This document shows positions 1 through 4,707 of a stretch of DNA of 8,820 nt, piece by piece (position 1 is the first letter of the stretch; every line of letters starts with the position of its first letter). Source of the stretch: Clostridiales bacterium (GTDB lineage Bacteria > Bacillota > Clostridia > Lachnospirales > CAG-274); the NCBI GenBank assembly GCA_021202835.1, contig JAJQCI010000221.1:1-8820 (forward strand), in the 5' to 3' direction. Both the position numbers and the translations under genes were made by a program. The notes under the pieces were generated by a model. It saw nothing but the letters and a program-made list of their open reading frames with translations, was not told the origin of the DNA and made no database searches.

Positions 1-3
1 TTT

Positions 4-33
4 GTATATTTTTACTCAAAACAATCCAAACTA
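4..33 (+). promoter_or_regulatory. Candidate sigma G-type promoter of the germinant receptor operon
   Basis: A GTATA element at 4-8 fits the sigma G -35 pattern. After an 18-nt gap, CAAACTA at 27-33 matches the -10 pattern CATACTA at six of seven positions. The GG typical of sigma F -10 elements is absent, which favours sigma G, the usual factor for germination receptor operons in the late forespore. One problem: a start site 6-8 nt after the -10 would fall at about 39-41, inside the Shine-Dalgarno sequence (37-44), so the leader would be very short. The window starts 3 nt before the -35, so an upstream promoter cannot be excluded. Confidence 0.42.
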
Positions 34-36
34 CAA

Positions 37-44
37 GAGGTGAT
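37..44 (+). promoter_or_regulatory. Ribosome binding site that fixes the start of the A-subunit gene
   Basis: GAGGTGAT is an eight-base match to the complement of the 16S rRNA 3' end. It overlaps two upstream in-frame start-like codons (GTG at 40, ATG at 43), which therefore cannot be used efficiently. The ATG at 49 lies 4 nt after its end and 8 nt after GAGG, so it is the preferred start. Confidence 0.85.
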
Positions 45-48
45 GAAA

Positions 49-1521
49 ATGTTTACTGAAATAGACAGCAACATAAAAATATTCGAAGATATGTTCAAAG
101 ACTGCGGCGACCTGGTAAAGCGCAAGATTCCCGTTTCCGACACATTTATATATCTGCTTTATCTTGACGGTATGAATGACAGAGATATGATAGAAAGCCG
201 TGTTCTTGAAACACTTATGATTGAAATAAGAAAGGTTTCCCCCGAAAGGCCGGAAAACCCCGTTGAAGCTCTTATAAACGGCGGCATAACAACCGCTGAC
301 TTCAGTGAAGAAGCTCACTTTGAAAAAGCACCGGAAAAAATTATGTCAGGGGAAACTCTTCTGCTTATAGACGGATATTCAAAAGCAATTATAATTTCCT
401 CAAAGCACTTTCCCAAAAGAGGCATAGACAAGCCCGACACAGAAGGCAGTATAAACGGCCCCAAAGAGGCGTTTTGTGAAAATTTCAGAGACAATACAGC
501 CCTCATTCGCCGCCGTATAAGAGACACGAAGCTGAAAATAAAACAGCTGCAGACAGGGAGAAGAAGCCGCACCGACATAGGACTTGTATATATGGAAGAT
601 ATCGTCCGTCCCGAAATTTTAAAAGAAACGGAAGAGAGAATAAAAAATATAGATATCGATGCAGTTTCAAGCTCTTCAGCACTGGCCCAGCTTATGTCAA
701 AAAACGAGCTGAGCCCCTTTCCTTCCTTCCAGCTTACAGAGCGCCCCGACAAGGCGGCGGCTGAAATTTTGGAAGGCAGAATTGTTATAGTTGTTGACAC
801 TTCACCCTTTGTTATAATCCTCCCTGCCGTTCTTGCCTGCTTTTATCAGGCAAGTGAAGACTACTATGAAAACTGGCAGACGGCAAGCCTTGTAAGGGTC
901 ATACGCTATTTGGCCTCATTTATTGCCCTGTCTCTTCCCGGCCTTTATATATGCTTTGCTCTTTACAATCCCTCAATGCTGCCGGCGGCCCTTCTTATGA
1001 AGATGTCTTCGGCAAGAAACGGGGTTCCTATTTCCGGAATTTTGGAAATATTTCTTATGGAGCTGGCCTTCGAAGCTCTTCGTGAGGCAGGCGCCAGAAT
1101 GCCGGAGGCCATAGGCCAGACACTGGGAATCGTCGGGGGAATAATAGTAGGTCAGGCGGCAGTTGATGCCGGACTTGTAAGCCCCATAGTTGTTATAGTT
1201 GTTTCCCTGACGGGAATCTGCTCCTTTGCCATTCCCCAGCTTGCCTTAAGCTCGGCCTACAGACTGTCAAAATATTTTATAATGATTTCTTCTTCTTTTT
1301 TCGGCCTTTTGGGCTTTTGCTCCGCCTTCGCCGTAATTCTTATTCATCTTGCTTCACGAGAAAGCTTCGGTATTCCCTATCTCTACCCCTTCGGCGGCGG
1401 AGATATAGAAGGAGACGAGGGCATAAGGGACACATTTTTTCGCCTGCCTGTGAGAGCATATAAAAAGCGTCCCATATTTTCAAACAATAATCAAAAAATT
1501 CGCCTCAGAGAAAAGAATTAG
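49..1521 (+). CDS. gerAA: Spore germination receptor A subunit (GerA family, GerAA/GerKA type)
   Basis: This is the A subunit of a GerA-type germinant receptor, a membrane complex of the spore inner membrane that triggers germination on sensing small molecules. The start at 49 gives 490 residues, a normal family length. Residues 1 to about 240 form the soluble N-terminal region, with the family-typical segment near 138-160 (GPKEAFCENFRDN followed by LIRRRIRD). The segment TERPDKAA (about 230) leads into the membrane domain with DTSPFVIILP (about 250). The strongest signature is about 323-398: ARNGVP, LMELAFEALREAG, then IGQTLGIVGGIIVGQAAVDAG and a SPIVVIVV helix. About five membrane helices are expected. 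The end has the usual RDTFFRLP...KKRP motif, preceded by an unusually Gly/Asp-rich stretch (GGGDIEGDEG). The symbol is at family level; the germinant is unknown. It is followed after 12 nt by the B subunit. Confidence 0.96.
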   Translation: MFTEIDSNIKIFEDMFKDCGDLVKRKIPVSDTFIYLLYLDGMNDRDMIESRVLETLMIEIRKVSPERPENPVEALINGGITTADFSEEAHFEKAPEKIMSGETLLLIDGYSKAIIISSKHFPKRGIDKPDTEGSINGPKEAFCENFRDNTALIRRRIRDTKLKIKQLQTGRRSRTDIGLVYMEDIVRPEILKETEERIKNIDIDAVSSSSALAQLMSKNELSPFPSFQLTERPDKAAAEILEGRIVIVVDTSPFVIILPAVLACFYQASEDYYENWQTASLVRVIRYLASFIALSLPGLYICFALYNPSMLPAALLMKMSSARNGVPISGILEIFLMELAFEALREAGARMPEAIGQTLGIVGGIIVGQAAVDAGLVSPIVVIVVSLTGICSFAIPQLALSSAYRLSKYFIMISSSFFGLLGFCSAFAVILIHLASRESFGIPYLYPFGGGDIEGDEGIRDTFFRLPVRAYKKRPIFSNNNQKIRLREKN

Positions 1522-1533
1522 GGGGTATGTTTT

Positions 1534-2613
1534 ATGTATTCGGATAACGGAAAAATTTCGCTGCGCCAGCTTCAAATTTTACTTATACTAGACATATTGG
1601 GAGTATCTGTCATAGTTCTTCCAAAATATAATGCCCCTTTGGGAAGCTTCGGTTTTCTGCCTGTTTTGGGCGGCGGTGTCTTTGCTGTTGTTTCCGTTTT
1701 TTTGCTCTGCTCCTTAAGCGAGTTTTTAAACCGCTTCGGCTTTTTCAAAGGTATTTCTAAGCTTGTGGGAAGGCCCCTCGCCGGGCTTGTTTCTGCCGGG
1801 CTTACGGTAAAGCTGGCCTTTTCTCTGGGAGCCGATTTGAGAATTTTTTCCGAAGCCGCCAAAGTGTGGCTTCTCCCAAACACCCCCTTAGTCATAATCT
1901 CCGCTGTAACCCTTCTTCCCTGTATATACGGCGCTTTTAAGGGCTATGAAGCAAGAGCAAGACTGGGGGAAATCGTAATTTTTATAGTTCTGGTTCCTCT
2001 TTTTATTGTATCTCTGAACTGTCTTCTTAAAATCGACTATTCTTCTCTTGAGTGGAATATTTATCCCGAAAAGAACATATATACTAAAGGAAGCCTGTAT
2101 AACTGTCTTATGTTCAGCGGCCTTGAATTCCTGCTTCTTTCCTTCCCTTATCTTAAAAATCCTGCTGAAGCAAGACCGGCGGCCTCAAGGGCGGTTTTGT
2201 TTGCGGTGATTATAATTGCTCTTGTAAATTTTGTATCTATAAGCCTTTTGGGAGCGGACTTAACTGCCGAGCTTGATTTTCCGGGAGTGGAAATTATGGA
2301 TATCTCCTCTGTTTCAAAGGGAAAAGGCGCCGTAATGATGAGTTTTTTCTATCTTTCGGCGGTTATGTATTCAATAGGAGCTGTTTCTTTCGGCGGCGAG
2401 CTTTTAAGAGACATTTCGGGCCTTAAACCCTCTTTGGGAAAATGGCTGACAGCCCTTGCCGGCTTCGGCATAAGTCTTATACCGGCCGATATGACGGAGC
2501 TGTCAAGAGTTAATATATGTTTTAATCTTTTTTTCGGCACGGCATATTTTTTTGTTCTGCCCTTAATTCTGAATCTTATCTTAAGATTTAAAAAGGATGA
2601 ATATTATGACTGA
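1534..2613 (+). CDS. gerAB: Spore germination receptor B subunit (GerAB-type APC-superfamily permease)
   Basis: This is the B subunit of the receptor, related to amino acid permeases, and in studied family members the part most directly linked to germinant recognition. It has 359 residues and is almost entirely hydrophobic, fitting about ten membrane helices. Family features are the N-terminal ISLRQLQILLILDILG (residues 8-23), the helix and loop around IYGAFKGYEARARLGE (131-146), and SGLEFLLLSFPYLKNP (195-210). The Shine-Dalgarno GGGGGT at 1521-1526 begins on the last base of the A-subunit stop codon and lies 7 nt before the ATG, so translation is probably coupled. The 3' end overlaps the C-subunit gene by 8 nt. 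Assignment to the family is secure; the ligand cannot be read from sequence. Confidence 0.95.
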   Translation: MYSDNGKISLRQLQILLILDILGVSVIVLPKYNAPLGSFGFLPVLGGGVFAVVSVFLLCSLSEFLNRFGFFKGISKLVGRPLAGLVSAGLTVKLAFSLGADLRIFSEAAKVWLLPNTPLVIISAVTLLPCIYGAFKGYEARARLGEIVIFIVLVPLFIVSLNCLLKIDYSSLEWNIYPEKNIYTKGSLYNCLMFSGLEFLLLSFPYLKNPAEARPAASRAVLFAVIIIALVNFVSISLLGADLTAELDFPGVEIMDISSVSKGKGAVMMSFFYLSAVMYSIGAVSFGGELLRDISGLKPSLGKWLTALAGFGISLIPADMTELSRVNICFNLFFGTAYFFVLPLILNLILRFKKDEYYD

Positions 2614-3670
2614 AAAAATATTATTATACTGCTCAATGTTTATAACCCTTCTGCTTTCGTTTTCTCTTACGGGCTGTTATGACAATTTCGATTTGGAAAA
2701 ACGCTCTCTCTGTACAGCCATAGCGGCGGATTATTCCGAAGATGAGGGCTACAGCGTTATTCTTTCCGTTCCCGTTTTGGAAAACGACGAAGAAATAGGC
2801 CGAAGCCTTAAAAGCGAAACAGGAACCTCTCTCAGTGAAGCAATCGAAAAAATAGACGCCAAATCCTCAAAACAGCTTTATTTCGGCCATACTCAAACCG
2901 TAATTATGGGTATGGGGCTTTTAAGAAGCGAAAAAGCCCTTGGCCAGCTTACCGCCTATCTTGACAACAATGTCCAGATAGACAAAAACATTCTTCTTGT
3001 AGGCGCCTATGATATACAGAACATTATGGACTTAGAGCCCGAAGAGGATAAGCTTACTGGCTTTTTCATATCAGGCTATTATGACAGCGGCAAGGACGAA
3101 AAAACATTCGTAAACAAGGAAACCCTTTTCGCCTATTTGAAAGACACAACAGAGGGAAAAACCGCCGTCATACCCGTCTTGGCCGAGGAATACGGCGAGC
3201 CTGCCTTTACCTCGGCGGCTATTCTTAAAGACGGTTCTCTCGCCGGCATACTTAACAGCCGTGAAGCCATGGGCTATATGTGGCTTAGTGACAAGTCCTC
3301 CGGCGGAACCCTGACCTGCGGTGAACCTCCCGTATCGGCGGAAATTTTGGAAAGAGAGGCTGAGTATAATTTTTATGAAGAAAATGGCAGACTTAAGCTT
3401 ACCGTAACAATAGATGCAGTTGGAAATATGTGGAACTACACAGACGACGAAATAAAATCAAAAGGCGCCGAATATTTAAGCGCCTTCAGACAGGAGATAA
3501 AAGCCCAGTCTGAAGCCGCCCTTGAAAGCCTTAAAGAAATGGACTGCGACGCCCTCGCTCTAAATCAAACATTAAAGAAAAACTTCAAAGACCTTTACTC
3601 TCGCTACGGCGACAGCTTCGACCTCTCCGACACCGAGGTTGAAGTAAATTTAAGCCTGAACTTTGTATAA
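2606..3670 (+). CDS. gerAC: Spore germination receptor C subunit (GerAC-type lipoprotein)
   Basis: This is the lipoprotein C subunit of the receptor, anchored to the outer face of the spore inner membrane. An in-frame ATG at 2597 has no room for a ribosome site, whereas the ATG at 2606 lies 9 nt after AAAGG (2592-2596), so 2606 is chosen, giving 354 residues. A short N-terminal signal ends in a lipobox, LTGC, with Cys24 as the lipidation site, followed by YDNFDLEKR; many relatives have GCWD here. The segment SSKQLYFGHTQTVIMG (around residues 87-102) is the conserved core of the N-terminal domain. The C-terminal half is charged and rich in Lys and Glu, as expected for the Spore_GerAC domain. 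It overlaps the B-subunit gene by 8 nt. Its final bases also form the -35 element of the downstream spoIIR promoter. Confidence 0.94.
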   Translation: MTEKILLYCSMFITLLLSFSLTGCYDNFDLEKRSLCTAIAADYSEDEGYSVILSVPVLENDEEIGRSLKSETGTSLSEAIEKIDAKSSKQLYFGHTQTVIMGMGLLRSEKALGQLTAYLDNNVQIDKNILLVGAYDIQNIMDLEPEEDKLTGFFISGYYDSGKDEKTFVNKETLFAYLKDTTEGKTAVIPVLAEEYGEPAFTSAAILKDGSLAGILNSREAMGYMWLSDKSSGGTLTCGEPPVSAEILEREAEYNFYEENGRLKLTVTIDAVGNMWNYTDDEIKSKGAEYLSAFRQEIKAQSEAALESLKEMDCDALALNQTLKKNFKDLYSRYGDSFDLSDTEVEVNLSLNFV

Positions 3671-3693
3671 AATATAAAACCCCCGGCAATAAT
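3665..3693 (+). promoter_or_regulatory. Sigma F-type promoter of spoIIR
   Basis: GTATA at 3665-3669 fits the sigma F -35 pattern GYWTA. After exactly 15 nt, GGCAATAAT at 3685-3693 fits the -10 pattern GGNRANANT at every defined position. In Bacillus subtilis spoIIR is transcribed by sigma F in the early forespore, so motif and gene agree. The -35 overlaps the stop codon of the C-subunit gene (3668-3670). Transcription should start at about 3699-3702, giving a leader of roughly 20 nt. Sigma G has overlapping specificity and may also use it, but the GG in the -10 favours sigma F. Confidence 0.82.
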
Positions 3694-3719
3694 CCTATAA
3701 ATAAATGTAACGGGGGTTT
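3677..3719 (+). promoter_or_regulatory. Perfect inverted repeat sequestering the spoIIR ribosome binding site
   Basis: AAACCCCCG (3677-3685) and CGGGGGTTT (3711-3719) are perfect reverse complements, a 9-bp stem with six G-C pairs around a 25-nt loop. The right arm contains GGGGGT (3712-3717), the spoIIR Shine-Dalgarno, 5 nt before the ATG. The left arm lies in the spacer of the sigma F promoter and ends on the first base of its -10. A sigma F transcript would lack the left arm, leaving the ribosome site free; a read-through transcript from the ger operon would carry both arms. It could also act as a weak terminator, but only TTTGTT follows, so a U-tract is essentially missing. The base pairing is seen; the role is inferred. 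Confidence 0.62.
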
Positions 3720-3722
3720 GTT

Positions 3723-4367
3723 ATGACTATAAAAATTTTAAAAAAAGAATGTAAAATAATCGCCGTTTCACTTTTGACAGGACTTTTAATTTCCCTTGTT
3801 TTATGTGTGTTAACAAAAGCTTATTCCGAAAGGGTTATGGATGACATAACCTCGGAGGTTTTTCGTTTTCATATTTTGGCAAACAGCGATTCCGAAGAGG
3901 ATCAGGCCCTTAAGCTTGCCCTCAGAGATGAAATTCTCAAAAATTATGAGGGTTTTTTGACCTCCTCTCATTCAAAGGCCGAAACAATGTCTTTCTTCCG
4001 TTCTCACTTATCGGAAATAAAAAGTATATCGGAGGAATTTCTCAAAGCCAAAGGCTGTAATTACAGCGTAAAAGCAGAGGTCGCAAAAAGCGCATTTCCT
4101 ATAAGAAAATACGGTGATTTTACCCTTCCCGCCGGAACCTACGACTGCCTTAAAATATCCATAGGAAAAGCCGCCGGCCATAACTGGTGGTGCGTTATGT
4201 TTCCCCCTCTCTGCTACGTGGAAGGAACATATGATGAAGCCGGCGAAAACGCCTGCAGGGACAGCCTTTCTCCCGATGTATACAGTATTATTTCCGGAGA
4301 CAGCGAAGCCGCCCCGGCAAACGTTAAGCTTAAGCTTAAAATAGTTGAATTCTGGCAGAACAGATAA
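3723..4367 (+). CDS. spoIIR: Stage II sporulation protein R (SpoIIR)
   Basis: SpoIIR is the forespore-made, exported signal that activates the membrane protease SpoIIGA in the mother cell, which then cleaves pro-sigma E. The protein has 214 residues, close to the 224 of Bacillus subtilis. An N-terminal hydrophobic segment at about 12-30 acts as export signal or anchor. The family signature FRFHILANSDSEEDQALKL lies at 47-65, GHNWWCVMFPPLCYV at 152-166 with two cysteines (157 and 164), and the end is KLKLKIVEFW. The ATG at 3723 follows GGGGGT with 5 nt spacing. It has its own sigma F-type promoter and lies 52 bp behind the germination operon in the same direction. It is the last + strand gene before a bidirectional hairpin. 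Confidence 0.97.
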   Translation: MTIKILKKECKIIAVSLLTGLLISLVLCVLTKAYSERVMDDITSEVFRFHILANSDSEEDQALKLALRDEILKNYEGFLTSSHSKAETMSFFRSHLSEIKSISEEFLKAKGCNYSVKAEVAKSAFPIRKYGDFTLPAGTYDCLKISIGKAAGHNWWCVMFPPLCYVEGTYDEAGENACRDSLSPDVYSIISGDSEAAPANVKLKLKIVEFWQNR

Positions 4368-4375
4368 ATAACCGC

Positions 4376-4425
4376 AAAAAAAGCTCCGCCTGTTTTTTGA
4401 GACAGAGCTTTGTTTTAATCTTTTT
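4376..4425. terminator. Bidirectional intrinsic terminator between convergent operons
   Basis: The arms AAAGCTC (4380-4386) and GAGCTTT (4405-4411) pair perfectly, and TGT/ACA can extend the stem beyond a four-base bulge. Read on the - strand, the hairpin is followed by seven T (complement of 4376-4382), a strong tail for the pectate lyase operon. Read on the + strand, the tail is TG then TTTTAATCTTTTT, a weaker but usable U-rich tail for spoIIR. The stop codon of the - strand small gene lies just 3 nt from the stem. Confidence 0.82.
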
Positions 4426-4696
4426 CAGGCTTTAAATAAGAAAATTTTTCCAATTCGCTTAATACATCTTTGTCATTAAAATATATCCTTTTGCCCCTTA
4501 ACCTGACATCGGAAGTATCATATCTGCTTGTTATTTCACAGAGCCTTTCGAATTTGTGAAGCTCATTCAAGTCAATGCCTTCGTTGGATTCCAAACAATA
4601 TATTTCCGTAATCACGTCGGCAAAGGTGCTCATATCATTGTATTTTCCCTCAAAGAACAATTTTATTGCCAATTCCAAACGCTCGATTTTGTTCAT
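4415..4696 (-). CDS. Small conserved-looking protein of unknown function, last gene of the pectate lyase operon
   Basis: I do not recognise this 93-residue protein. A GTG at 4705 opens the same frame, but the ATG at 4696 lies 6 nt after AGGTG (4703-4707) and is preferred. It has no signal peptide or membrane segment, so it should be cytoplasmic. It is rich in charged residues (many Glu, Asp, Lys and Arg), with a helix-prone N-terminal half (IERLELAIKLFFEGKYND) and an acidic Lys/Glu-rich end. No cofactor or catalytic motif is visible. The start lies 9 nt after the stop codon of the dockerin-bearing lyase, with the ribosome site over that stop, so translation is likely coupled. Co-transcription with exported lyases suggests an accessory or unrelated passenger role; neither can be decided here. 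Confidence 0.78.
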   Translation of the reverse strand: MNKIERLELAIKLFFEGKYNDMSTFADVITEIYCLESNEGIDLNELHKFERLCEITSRYDTSDVRLRGKRIYFNDKDVLSELEKFSYLKPEKD

Positions 4697-4702
4697 TAAA
4701 CA

Positions 4703-4707
4703 CACCT
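4703..4707 (-). promoter_or_regulatory. Ribosome binding site overlapping the lyase stop codon
   Basis: AGGTG on the - strand shares its first two bases with the TAG stop of the upstream lyase (4706-4708) and lies 6 nt before the ATG at 4696. It decides the start of the small gene and implies that ribosomes finishing the lyase can reinitiate on it. Confidence 0.68.

Noticed and set aside
315..800. 161-codon open frame on the - strand opposite the A-subunit gene
   Set aside because: The opposite strand carries a clear GerA-family protein; the antisense frame has no ribosome site and low-complexity Ser-rich content typical of a shadow frame.
1572..1895. 107-codon open frame on the - strand opposite the permease gene
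   Set aside because: It is Lys/Pro/Thr-rich, the expected mirror of hydrophobic codons in the permease, with no family resemblance.
3696..3701. TATAAA as a possible sigma A -10 for spoIIR
   Set aside because: There is no -35 at suitable spacing, and the sigma F motif just upstream fits far better and agrees with the gene's known control.
4324..4339. Perfect 16-bp palindrome TTAAGCTTAAGCTTAA near the end of spoIIR
   Set aside because: It lies within codons for the conserved KLKLK motif; repeated AAG CTT codons explain it and it lacks G-C content for a stable structure.
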